This document shows, piece after piece, positions 1 to 7,789 of a DNA stretch of 21,287 bases; the stretch's first letter is position 1, and each line of letters starts with the position of its first letter. Both the position numbers and the translations under genes were made by a program. Where the stretch lies: contig JBHEMK010000152.1 of NCBI GenBank assembly GCA_046262635.1, forward strand, positions 1 to 21,287, given 5' to 3'. Under the pieces are notes generated by a model. It was not told the origin of the DNA and did no database searches. It saw only the letters and a list, made by a program, of their open reading frames with translations. Source of the stretch: JBHEMK01 sp046262635. Lineage in GTDB: Bacteria; Actinomycetota; Thermoleophilia; Gaiellales; Gaiellaceae.

Positions 1-401
1 CGGATCTGCGCCGGCGTCTCGACGGGTCGTTGAGTCCCGCCGTGTGCTCCGGCAGGCGGAGACCCGCTCAGAGCGCCTTCGCGGCGCAGTCGGCGATTCG
101 ACGAAAGGGATTCGCAGCTCCATCTCGTCGTGGACAGCCAGGAGAGCACGGAGGTCGATCGAGTCTCGATCGCGCCAAGCCCGACTGTTCCACCAGTTCT
201 CGTTCACGGCATGCTGGCGGAGTCGCATCCCGTTGCGCGTGAAGCGCTGAAGCCACGGCAAACCGGAGGATTCCCGCGCGAGCGCCATTGTTGCCCCGAC
301 GACATGGGCTGACGATGCACCTGACGATGCACCTGACGCTCGTCTTCTTCCAGGCCAACTCTTTGGCATTCGCGACGTCATCTCGCGATACGGGCGTGCT
401 C
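1..401. other. No recognisable gene (left edge)
   Basis: I see no recognisable gene here. Short open frames exist on both strands, but they are arginine/serine-rich translations typical of chance frames in high-GC DNA and match no family I know. The stretch lies upstream of the dppC-like gene, where a dppB partner would be expected, yet nothing resembling a permease can be read. The only structure noted is a short tandem repeat at 311-338. A promoter for the dppC-like gene could lie here, but I see no convincing hexamers. Confidence 0.5.
311..338. repeat. Short 12-bp tandem repeat
   Basis: The 12-mer GACGATGCACCT occurs at 311-322 and again at 323-334, followed by GACG at 335-338, giving 2.3 copies. 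It lies about 65 bases upstream of the probable dppC-like start. Its significance is unknown, and it could be a chance slippage product. Confidence 0.6.
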
Positions 402-1318
402 ATGGTGGACACGGCACTCGAGCAGAGGGTGGGCCCCGGTCCTGCGACCCGCGGCCCGTGGCTGCGCGCGAGCGCACGCTTTGGTCGCCAGCGCATCGCA
501 GTCGCCGCCCTCGCCCTGCTCGTCGTCCTGTTCGGTGCCGGTGCACTCGCAGGCGTGATCGCGCCGTACAGCTTCAGCGCGATCAACGTCAACCAGCTCA
601 GCCGTCCGCCCTCGGCCCACCACTTCTTCGGAACCGACCTGCTCGGGCGTGACCACTTCAGCCGCACGCTCTATGCGGTCCGGACGTCCGAGACTGTTGC
701 CCTCTCGGTTGCCGCCGCCGGCACGCTGATCGGGATCGTGATCGTTGCGCTTGGAGGCTACTACGGCCGCTGGCTCGACGCCGTGCTGATGCGCGTTGTG
801 GACTTCACGGTCGCACTGCCCGTGCTCGCCGTGCTCTCCACCGCGATCGTTTTCTTCGGTGCGCCCACGCCGCGCAAGATCGGAACGGTCCTCGCCGTTG
901 TCCTCTGGACGTCGGTAGCGCGCGTCGTGCGTGCAAGCTTCAACTCGCTGCGGGAGCGCCGAGTACGTCGAAGCCGCGCGCGCCGCCGGCGCCTCGGATC
1001 TGCGGATCATCGTCGCACATCTGCTTCCGAACGCGATCGGCGCGATCATCGCCCGCCGCGACGCTGATGGTTGGCAAGGCGATCCTGCTCGACGCGACGA
1101 TGGAGTTCCTCGACTACGGCTACGACGCCGGCGTGATCCCCTCGCTCGGGAACCTCGTCGCCGACACGACCAAGTACGGACTTGAGAAGGGGAGCACCTA
1201 CTGGTGGCTCTACGTGCCGCCCGCACTCGTGATCATCGTGATCCTGATTTGCGTCAACGTCGTCGGTGACAGCCTTGACGAGGCGCTGAATCCCAGCGGG
1301 GGCGCTGGGCGAACCTGA
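402..1318 (+). pseudogene. ABC transporter permease, DppC/OppC type, two frameshifts
   Basis: Inner-membrane permease subunit of a peptide/nickel-type ABC importer. The reading begins at ATG 402 (MVDTALEQ). A transmembrane helix follows (VAALALLVVLFGAGALAGVI), then the family signature HFFGTDLLGRDHFSR and further hydrophobic helices. Near 957-960 one extra C shifts the frame; removing it restores LREREYVEAARAAGAS, the EAA loop that contacts the ATPase. Near 1051-1054 another extra C must be removed to join LPNAIGAII to ATLMVGKAILLDA. The C-terminus (last helix, DSLDEALNP) is normal and stops at 1318. Both lesions are +1 C in GC-rich sequence, so either true decay or sequencing error is possible. 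No ATPase or binding-protein gene is adjacent, so the substrate is unknown. The family call is firm; the functional state is not. Confidence 0.85.
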
Positions 1319-1321
1319 GCC

Positions 1322-2281
1322 TCAAGCAACGCGGGCGCGCGGATCGAGCGCGGCGCAGACGACTTCCCCGAGCAGCCCGGAGACGACAACTGCGACTGCC
1401 GTAACCGTCAGCAGTGCCTCGAGCTGCAATGGGTCGCCCTGGTTGAGGGTGAAGAGGAAAAACGATCCGAGTCCGTTCAGGCGGAACCGACGTCCGCGAC
1501 AAGCGATGCACTGAAGAGGTTGCCGAAGTCGAGCGTCAGAACAGCGACGAACGGGATCAGGGAGTTGCGCAACGCGTGGTGGATCGTCAACCGCCGCTCC
1601 GTGAGTCCCTTCGCGCGCGCGGTCACGGTGTAGGGCGCGGCCAGGGCGACGAGCATCGAGGAGCGCACGTAGCGGCTGTATGCCCCGATGAACGTGAAGG
1701 AGATCGCGACGATCGGCAGCGTCATGTGCCGCAGCCATCCGCCGGGCCCGGAACGTGGTTCGGGCGGCCCATAGATCGCAAAAGGGTTGGACGCCGCCAC
1801 CGGCCCGAGGTCGGAGAGGAGCCGCTGCACGATCAGCCCGACGAGGAAGACTGGCAACGACCACGTCAGGTACGCGACGCCGCGCAGTCCGAAGTCGAGT
1901 CCGCTCCCGGGGCCGCCGCGCTGAAAGGGTGCCGATCGCGAGGCTGCACAGCGCGATCACGACCAGCGAGCCTGCCGCCAGCTCCGCGGTCTGGAAGAGG
2001 CTCGTCCAGATCGGCGGCCAGATCGGCGAATTTGTGAGCACGGTGTGGCCGGCTTCGCCGCCGGTCACCATCCCTTTGATCCAGATCCAGTACCGGTGGA
2101 TGACGGAGTCGTCGAGATGCGCCCGCCCGGCGATCCTTGCCCGCTCCTGCGCATAGTTCTTGTCGAGAATCAGTGACCAGAGCGGGTTGACCTTCGACGC
2201 AACGACCCAGAACGACAGAAACGAGATGCCCGCCAGGACAGCGAACCCGAGAATCACGCGCCGGACGAGATACCTGACCAC
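1322..2281 (-). pseudogene. ABC transporter permease, DppB/OppB type, two compensating frameshifts
   Basis: Partner-type permease of a peptide ABC importer. From GTG 2281 the N-terminus is typical of DppB (MVRYLVRRVILGFAVLAGIS; first helix; then an extracytoplasmic region with VIHRYWIW). After GTLSARR, near 1905-1920, one extra base shifts the frame. The next segment continues as GSGLDFGLRG, LPVFLVGLIVQRLL and the EAA-loop region (YTVTARAKGLTERRL). Near 1485-1491 a base is missing, and the original frame resumes with FRLNGLGSFFLFTLNQGDP, ending in ALDPRARVA. The start and end lie in one frame, so the uninterrupted ORF hides a wrong-frame middle. The gene faces the dppC-like gene tail to tail with only 3 bases between, whereas such pairs normally lie head to tail in one operon. 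Decayed gene or assembly indels. Confidence 0.85.
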
Positions 2282-2465
2282 CCGGCGCAGATCCTATGTC
2301 GCCGGTCGACGGCCCTGGGCACGTGGCCGACGCGAAGAGCCAGCGCCGGCCAGTGTGGTGCAGCCGTTGCGGCCTCAGGTCCCAGGACGAATCGGCAACC
2401 GCAGCGGCTTGGGTCGACCTCTCCGCTCGCGACGCTGTCGAGGTTCCACAGGCTACGCTCGGTCA

Positions 2466-3434
2466 GTGATCCGCCTGCTCGCGGTGTTCGCAACGCTCCT
2501 GGCAGCCACTGCAGCGTCGGCTCCTGGGCGACCGCCGGTTGCATTTCCCCGCGATCACTATGGTCACGCGCGTTCGGACATCGAGTGGTGGTACTTCACC
2601 GCCTTCGTCCACGACGCCTCGGGCACGCCATACAGCGTCTTCTTCACCCTCTTCGCGAGCCGGGGGTCCCTGATTCCGGTCAGCCAGGTCGTCAACCTGA
2701 GCACGGGGGCCGTCGTCGGCCACACCGAGGGCCTCGCTGGGGGGCAGCCCGGGGCTCGCTCGCTCGACGTGAAGACGGCCGGAACGCGGCTCCGCTATCA
2801 GCCAAAGTCCAACCGCTGGTTCTTCTCTGCCGCGGCTCCAGCCTTTGCCGTCTCACTCGTCCAGCACCCGCTGAAGCCGTACGCGCTCCACGGTCGGCGC
2901 GGCCTGATCGACCAATCGGCCGCGGGCACGTCGCACTACTACTCATCAACACGCATGAACGCCGCCGGCATGCTCCGGGTTGGAACGGCGACGATGGCGA
3001 TCCACGGTCAGAGCTGGTTCGACCACCAGTGGGGCAACTATCGGGACGACCCCCGGGCCTTCAACTGGGACTGGTTTTCGTGCCGATTCGACGACGACAC
3101 CGAACTCATGCTTTACCAGTTTCTCGACCCCGCGACGGGTCAGCCTCTTGCCGCTTTCCGCAGTGGCACCTACGTCGACGCGGCGGGGCAGACCTTTCGG
3201 GTGAGGACCTCGAACGCAATTGCCGGGACGCCGTCACTCAAGGACTCGGGCCACACCTGGCCACTCGACTGGACACTCGACGTCACCTCACCCTCGCTGA
3301 CCGAGACGCTCACGTCGCTGCTCCCCGATGAGCTGGTGCGCAACACCGTCCTGCCCACCTTTTGGGAAGGCCCAGCGACCGCTACCGGCACGAAACCGGG
3401 GAGCTGCTTCGTCGAGATCTCCTATCGCGAGTGA
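2466..3434 (+). CDS. Secreted CrtC/AttH-like lipocalin-fold protein
   Basis: Predicted exported protein of the carotenoid 1,2-hydratase/AttH (lipocalin-like) family, 322 aa. I chose GTG 2466 because it opens directly into a signal peptide (IRLLAVFATLLAATAASAPG); the upstream in-frame extension is arginine-rich noise overlapping the dppB-like start. Family signatures are IEWWYFTAFV (residues 39-48), WFDHQWGNY (184-192), NWDWFSCRFDDDTELMLYQF (200-219) and a C-terminal FWEGPATATGT. CrtC hydrates carotenoids and AttH-type proteins are thought to bind or modify lipid or isoprenoid substrates. No carotenoid genes are nearby, so the substrate is unknown. It stands alone and converges on the NlpC gene. 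The frame is intact throughout, unlike the permeases just upstream. Confidence 0.8.
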   Translation: MIRLLAVFATLLAATAASAPGRPPVAFPRDHYGHARSDIEWWYFTAFVHDASGTPYSVFFTLFASRGSLIPVSQVVNLSTGAVVGHTEGLAGGQPGARSLDVKTAGTRLRYQPKSNRWFFSAAAPAFAVSLVQHPLKPYALHGRRGLIDQSAAGTSHYYSSTRMNAAGMLRVGTATMAIHGQSWFDHQWGNYRDDPRAFNWDWFSCRFDDDTELMLYQFLDPATGQPLAAFRSGTYVDAAGQTFRVRTSNAIAGTPSLKDSGHTWPLDWTLDVTSPSLTETLTSLLPDELVRNTVLPTFWEGPATATGTKPGSCFVEISYRE

Positions 3435-3610
3435 ACCCCCTTTCGTCCCGCGAGTTGCACGCGCAGCCGGCACGAGCCGAGCAGTGTCGAGCGAGTGATC
3501 CCCTTTCCACCACCGCCGTCTCGACTGCGAGCCGCGCGGAATCCGGCAGGGCGACGCCGCTCGCCTGACACCGACCCATCGCTGCTTGCATCGACGCGAA
3601 ACGGGAAATC

Positions 3611-3640
3611 ATCGCGTCGGGAGGATCCTCGAGACGCGAT
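3611..3640. terminator. 30-bp near-perfect inverted repeat between convergent genes
   Basis: ATCGCGTC (3611-3618) is the exact reverse complement of GACGCGAT (3633-3640), and GAGGATCCTC (3621-3630) between them is itself a palindrome, so 13 of 15 half-site positions pair. It lies 41 bases past the NlpC stop and 177 past the CrtC-like stop, in a 246-bp convergent gap that holds no other feature. Read leftward it is followed by GATTTCCC, a weak T-tract. A bidirectional terminator is the simplest reading; a protein-binding palindrome is the alternative. Confidence 0.4.
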
Positions 3641-3680
3641 CGCCGCGATCCATGGGTTGTGGCTGACGCTGCTCGAGCCG

Positions 3681-4664
3681 CTATGCGCCGTAAGGCCTGA
3701 CCGCGCCGACGTAGCCGAGCATGTAGGCGGGCTCCGAGAGGCTCGAGATCTTGACGGCGTCGCCGGTGTGGGGCGCCTGGATAAACTGACCACCGCCGAT
3801 GTAGATCCCCTCGTGTTGGGGACCGTTCGCGGACGGCTCGAAAAAGACGAGGTCGCCGGGTTGGAGTTCGTTGACGGCGACCGGTATGCCTTCGTTGTAC
3901 TGGGCGCCGGTGTAGTGCGTGAGATGGATGCCGAGCTGTGCGTAGACGAACATCGCGAAGCCCGAGCAGTCGAAGCCGGTCAACGGGCTCGCTCCGCCCC
4001 AGACGTACGGGACACCGACGAACCGCTCGGCGATCGCGACGGCTTGCGCGCCCGTTGAGTTCGTACCGAAGAAGGGCACGGGCTCAGCGACGTCAAGCGC
4101 CGGGTTCGGCGCGCCGGCGCTGAAGCCGAGGATCGCGAGCGGCGCGGCTACCGTGGCACGCCCGGGCGTCCGGTGCCGCGCGCGGGCTGGGAGCGCCGGC
4201 AGTCCCACCACGACCTGTGTTCCGACGGGCACTCCGAATCCCGGCTCGCCGATGGTGAGCCTCAATCCGACCCGACCGACGACCGTGCCGGTCGTGGCCG
4301 CCTGCGCGGTGATCAGGTACGTTCCGGGACCGAGCGGGACGAGACCGTTGACCCGTCCCGGCACGACTCGTCCGGCGACGACGAGCCCCGTTACGGTCGG
4401 CATCCCCACGCTCGGGACGAGGATCGCCCCGATCTGGATGACGCCGCCGAGCATCGACACGTCGTCGAGTTCGACCCCCGCCGCGCTCAGCGAGCCACGA
4501 CCGACATGGAGGACGGATCCGCTCGCCGGATAGTCGAAGCTGCCGGGCCCAGACGAGGCGATCACGGTACCACCGGGGCCCAGAACCTCGATCGCCGGCG
4601 ACGCTAACGCCGCCGGCGCAACAGTCAGCGCGACGGCCGAAGCCGCCAGGAACCGACGCAGCAT
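3681..4664 (-). CDS. Secreted NlpC/P60 cell-wall peptidase
   Basis: Predicted extracellular cysteine peptidase (327 aa) that would cleave peptide cross-bridges of peptidoglycan. The N-terminus is a signal peptide (MLRRFLAASAVALTVAPAAL, then ASP). Residues about 25-165 form a Gly/Val-rich, beta-rich region of unknown role, followed by a linker. The NlpC/P60 domain spans about 205-327: GVPYVWGG, catalytic Cys233 in FDCSGF, LQPGDLVFF, His284 in HEGIYIGGG and His299 in APHTGD, the expected Cys-His-His triad. ATG 4664 is the only start that gives the signal peptide; no strong Shine-Dalgarno is visible. It is monocistronic, convergent with the CrtC-like gene, with the inverted repeat at 3611-3640 as its likely terminator. 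The domain call is firm; the N-terminal region may be a wall-binding module. Confidence 0.9.
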   Translation of the reverse strand: MLRRFLAASAVALTVAPAALASPAIEVLGPGGTVIASSGPGSFDYPASGSVLHVGRGSLSAAGVELDDVSMLGGVIQIGAILVPSVGMPTVTGLVVAGRVVPGRVNGLVPLGPGTYLITAQAATTGTVVGRVGLRLTIGEPGFGVPVGTQVVVGLPALPARARHRTPGRATVAAPLAILGFSAGAPNPALDVAEPVPFFGTNSTGAQAVAIAERFVGVPYVWGGASPLTGFDCSGFAMFVYAQLGIHLTHYTGAQYNEGIPVAVNELQPGDLVFFEPSANGPQHEGIYIGGGQFIQAPHTGDAVKISSLSEPAYMLGYVGAVRPYGA

Positions 4665-4698
4665 GCCCGGAGAATAGCTCGCCGGACCTGCGGAGCGG

Positions 4699-5004
4699 CT
4701 AGCCCGCCTTGACGAAGTTCGCGATCTCGAAGAACTGCGGGGGCGGCGAGCTGCTCATGTCCGTCCCCATGACCTCCTGAACCGCCGGCGCCACTTTTTC
4801 TTGCCCGAAGCGCTCGAAGTCCTCCTTCGACTCCCAGATGTCGTAGACGTACCAGCCGTCTTGAGTCGGTCCCGCGCTATGAACGAGCAGGCCGCTCGGC
4901 GCGTCGGCTGGATCCACCGAGGATCGCCCGAACATCTTCTCGTTGACCTGTTCGTATTGCTCCTGCTTCAGGCCCGGCATCATCATCAACACGCCGACAG
5001 CCAC
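4699..5004 (-). CDS. Small dimeric alpha/beta-barrel (ABM-like) protein
   Basis: A 101-aa protein resembling the antibiotic-biosynthesis-monooxygenase/stress-responsive alpha-beta barrel superfamily: a first strand (VGVLMMMPGLK), a helix (QEQYEQVNEKMFG), a second strand GLLVHSAGPT, then GWYVYDIWESKEDFERFGQEKVAPAVQEV. I place the start at GTG 5004 because GAGGAGG lies immediately upstream (5009-5016) at good spacing; longer frames run into arginine-rich noise. Members of this fold are often small soluble dimers, and some act as cofactor-free oxygenases, but no catalytic assignment can be made here. It lies 34 bases upstream of, and in the same direction as, the NlpC gene start, so the two may be cotranscribed. 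Confidence 0.7.
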   Translation of the reverse strand: MAVGVLMMMPGLKQEQYEQVNEKMFGRSSVDPADAPSGLLVHSAGPTQDGWYVYDIWESKEDFERFGQEKVAPAVQEVMGTDMSSSPPPQFFEIANFVKAG

Positions 5005-5850
5005 ATTGACCTCCTCGATCGGGACCCCGCGGTTTGATTCTGTCAGGTTGCGCTCGCCAAGAGCGACGTTCCGGGCCGCGGTGCAACCCAGTGCCCAGGC
5101 AGCCCGGGCGGGCACGGTCCGCCAGTCGAGCGGATCCCACCTCAGTGACCTGTCGGCCGCCTCTTGACGACCCCTGTGGTCGGACGGGGTTCGCGACCTG
5201 CTCGATCGCGTTCGAGTGGTTTCGACCGCTCTCTCGAGCGGCCGGGGGCCCGTCGACGGGAGGGAGAGCCGCGCTCGGCCGGGCTGGATCGATCCACGTC
5301 CCGAATCGTCGCGCCCGAGCAGGGCGATCACCTCTTGGCCGCCCACGTCGGCACCAGCAGACGACAAGGCGGCGCGGTGGCTGTTTCCTGATTACGACGC
5401 TTGGATGATCCGGCCCGTCGATCGCGTGGCTCGTCGGATCGACGGATCCAGGCAAACGAGTGGGGCGGGCGCTACATCGAGGATTTCGCACGGCAGATCC
5501 CGCCCCGAGATCTCGTGGCGTGGCCACGTGTCCCGTGGTCTCCCGCCGGGAGCCGTTGCGTGCAGAACGGTAGCTCGGCGAGTTGCAGGCTCGGCGATAC
5601 CCGCGCGAGACCGTGCGAGCGTGTGTCGGAGCTCGCCGTGCCGAGAGCCGCGGAGGCCGTTTCGGCGCGCGCCTCGCTGCTGCCTTGCTCCTGGGGGCAG
5701 CGGGCTGCTCATCGTCGCCGACCGGTCTGGGCGCACGCGGTGGGCGTCGTCTGCTTCTCCGGGTTCATCGTTGCCGGCTACCCGCACCGCGGCTCTGGAG
5801 GACTCGGTTCGAGAATCGAGGGGCCGAACCCGACACGTAAGCTCGCGCCC
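5005..5850. other. 846-bp stretch without a convincing gene
   Basis: No frame on either strand gives a recognisable product. The open frames are Arg/Ser/Pro-rich and overlap each other on both strands. One feature stands out: in the + frame through 5706-5708 a hydrophobic run ends in LLLGAAGCSSS, which resembles a lipoprotein lipobox, but the frame degenerates soon after and no clear start precedes it. The region also separates divergent genes (the ABM-like gene leftward, the HipA-like gene rightward), so promoters for both should lie here; I cannot identify them. Confidence 0.5.
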
Positions 5851-6609
5851 GTGCATCTGCGCCGGATCGAGGCCACACGCTACGTGACGCCGCTGCGGGA
5901 GGGCGGATCACTGCCCGCGCTCGTCGAGGCGAGCGACGAGGGCCTCTACGTCCTCAAGTTCCGAGGTGCCGGCCAGGGATCCAAGGCGCTCGTTGCCGAG
6001 GTGATCACCGGGGAGCTCGCCCGGGCGCTCGGTTTCGCCGTGCCCGAGCTGGCGCTCGTGTACCTGGACGGCGCGCTCGGACAGGCGGAGCCGGATCCGG
6101 AGATCCAGGATCTGCTGGCCGCGAGCGTGGGGCTCAATCTCGGCGTCGATTTCCTGCCCGGCGCGCTGCCGTTCAGCCCCGCCGCGGGTCCGGCGCCCGA
6201 GCCCAACCTGGCCGCGGAAATCGTCTGGCTCGACGCGCTCGTGACGAACGTCGACCGCTCGGCCAAGAACACGAACATGCTGCTCTGGCACGGGCGGCTG
6301 TGGTTGATCGACCACGGCGCCTCGCTCTACTTCCACCACGCCACGGCGCGCGTGGAGGGCCACGAGCGGACACCGTTTGCCGCGATCGCCGAGCACGTCC
6401 TGCTCCCCTTCGCGGGCCCGATCGCCGAGGCCGATGCGCGGCTCGCGGCCCGGGCGACGCCCGCAGTGCTGGAGGAGGTCGCCGCCGCCGTCCCGGTCGA
6501 GTGGCTGAACGGGGATGATCCGCAGGTGTACGTGGACTATCTCCTCGGCAGGCTCGCGGAGCCGCGATGGTTCGTCCAGGAGGCGGAGCGGATGCGTGAG
6601 CGGCGGTAG
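5851..6609 (+). CDS. HipA-like kinase domain protein
   Basis: A 252-aa protein of the HipA-like (HipA_2) kinase group. Kinase features are visible: YVLKFRGAGQGSKALVAE with candidate ATP-binding Lys36 and Glu50; the catalytic-loop-like VTNVDRSAKNTNML with Asp135 and Asn140; and a metal-binding DHG (Asp154-His155-Gly156) in LWLIDHGASLYF. It is about half the length of classical HipA toxins (roughly 440 aa) and lacks their N-terminal subdomain. GTG 5851 is chosen because homology-like sequence begins right there; the frame is open further upstream but looks like noise. It overlaps the DUF3037-like gene by 14 bases, so the two are probably translated together. No HipB-type DNA-binding partner is present. 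The target is unknown; calling it a toxin would be speculation. Confidence 0.8.
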   Translation: MHLRRIEATRYVTPLREGGSLPALVEASDEGLYVLKFRGAGQGSKALVAEVITGELARALGFAVPELALVYLDGALGQAEPDPEIQDLLAASVGLNLGVDFLPGALPFSPAAGPAPEPNLAAEIVWLDALVTNVDRSAKNTNMLLWHGRLWLIDHGASLYFHHATARVEGHERTPFAAIAEHVLLPFAGPIAEADARLAARATPAVLEEVAAAVPVEWLNGDDPQVYVDYLLGRLAEPRWFVQEAERMRERR

Positions 6610-7024
6610 CCCCTTCTCGTACGCCCTTTACCGTGTCGTTCCGAGCGTCGAGCGCGGGGAGCGGATGAACGTCGGCGTCGTCGTCTTCAGCCGTCCTCTG
6701 CGCTACCTCGCGGCACTGGCGGCGCTCGACGATCGGCGGCTCGCAGCGCTCTGGCCCGAACTTGATCCGGACTGGGTCCGCCCGCACCTTGATGCGATCG
6801 AGCGGGTAGCGGCCGGCGACGCCGACGCCGGGCCGATCGCGCGGCTGGACGAGACGGCACGGTTCCACTGGCTCGTTTCGCCGTCGAGCACGATCATCCA
6901 GCCGTCCGCGGTGCATACGGGGCTCTGCCGCGAGCCATCTGAGCAGCTCGACAGGCTGTTCCGTCTGCTCGTGAGCGCGCCCCCAGGATCGGCTCAGCGC
7001 TCTTCCTCGCGATCCTCCCGGTAG
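6596..7024 (+). CDS. DUF3037-like protein, partner of HipA-like kinase
   Basis: A 142-aa protein whose N-terminus (FSYALYRVVPSVERGERMNVGVVVF) is characteristic of the DUF3037 family, followed by a helical region (DWVRPHLDAIERV) and FHWLVSPSSTIIQPSAVHTG. GTG 6596 is selected: AGGAGGCGG lies about 9 bases upstream, inside the end of the kinase gene. The two genes overlap by 14 bases. DUF3037 genes commonly lie beside HipA_2 genes, to my recollection, so a joint function is likely, but its nature is not established. The last about 20 codons are serine/arginine-rich and overlap the convergent DJ-1 gene by 31 bases, so the true C-terminus might have been altered by an indel. Confidence 0.78.
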   Translation: MSGGSPFSYALYRVVPSVERGERMNVGVVVFSRPLRYLAALAALDDRRLAALWPELDPDWVRPHLDAIERVAAGDADAGPIARLDETARFHWLVSPSSTIIQPSAVHTGLCREPSEQLDRLFRLLVSAPPGSAQRSSSRSSR

Positions 7025-7653
7025 AGCTCGTAGGCGGCCGAGTACTCCATCGTCCGTGCAACCTCCGAGATGAAGCTTTCCTCGTAGCCGGCACGTCGCA
7101 GCAGGTGAAAGCCGAGCTCCATCCCTGCAGCGATGCCGCCGGCGGTGATGACGCGTCCCGCGTCGACGACGCGTGCCCGGCTGATCCGGCAGGCCGGCGC
7201 GATCTCGGCGAGCCGGTCGATCGGCACCTTGCCGAGCGCGGAGGACTCGAGCCGGTCGGGTTCCTTGCGGTTCGTCGCGGGCAACCCGTCGAGCAGTCCC
7301 ATCCGGCCGTAGATCCACGAGCCGGTGCAGACACTCGTCAACAGGCACGTCTCTGGTAGTGCACGCACGTAATCGTGCAGGCGGCGGTTATGCAGCTCCT
7401 GGCGGGTGCCGAAGCCGCCAGGCACGAGGAAGGCATCGATTGCCGGATCGTCGGCGAAGGAGTAGTTCGGCAGGACGGTGAACCCAGCCTGAGTCTGCAC
7501 GGGACGCATCGCGTCTGCGATCAGGAATGCGTCAAGCTCGGGGTCGAAGCGGCGGGCGACCGAGAAAACGCCGTACGGGGCGGCGAAGTCGACGATCTCG
7601 GCGTCCTTGAAGACGTAGACACCGAGACGGAAGCCTGCGGTCTGGAAGATCAT
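6994..7653 (-). CDS. DJ-1/PfpI family protein (GATase1-like)
   Basis: A 219-aa cytoplasmic protein of the DJ-1/PfpI superfamily. It shows Glu19 in AEIVDFAAPYGVF, FLVPGGFGTR, and the nucleophile elbow LLTSVCTGSWIYGRMGLLDG with Cys109, followed by VITAGGIAAGMELGFHLL. The VCTGS elbow and the GGIAAGMEL region resemble isonitrile-hydratase-type and AraC-fused GATase1 members, so a hydratase or amidase-like role is possible; the substrate cannot be inferred. There is no C-terminal AraC domain. I start at ATG 7653, which has ACAGGAGC just upstream; the 36-residue in-frame extension to 7761 is not typical of the family. It lies downstream of the FNT remnant on the same strand, after a 136-bp gap. Confidence 0.85.
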   Translation of the reverse strand: MIFQTAGFRLGVYVFKDAEIVDFAAPYGVFSVARRFDPELDAFLIADAMRPVQTQAGFTVLPNYSFADDPAIDAFLVPGGFGTRQELHNRRLHDYVRALPETCLLTSVCTGSWIYGRMGLLDGLPATNRKEPDRLESSALGKVPIDRLAEIAPACRISRARVVDAGRVITAGGIAAGMELGFHLLRRAGYEESFISEVARTMEYSAAYELYREDREEER

Positions 7654-7789
7654 CGGCAGCTCCTGTCCGGAGGGTCGGTCTCTGAGCGTATCGGGGCCGC
7701 TGGTACTCTGACCGACGATCGCGGTGTCCCGGCCCTTCCCGCGGCCGACCGATCCGACCATGCGTGACCGAGGCCTCGCAGTCGAGTTG

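Noticed and set aside
4699..5367. Longer 222-codon version of the ABM-like gene
   Set aside because: The first 121 residues are Arg/Ser-rich noise, and a clear GAGGAGG site sits before GTG 5004.
5392..5856. 154-codon minus frame between the ABM-like and HipA-like genes
   Set aside because: Arg/Ser/Pro-rich, no ribosome site, no family resemblance, and overlapped by equally long + frames.
7769..7778. CGAGGCCTCG palindrome downstream of the FNT remnant
   Set aside because: Only 10 bp, no T-tract, and palindromes like this are frequent in high-GC DNA; not enough to call a terminator.
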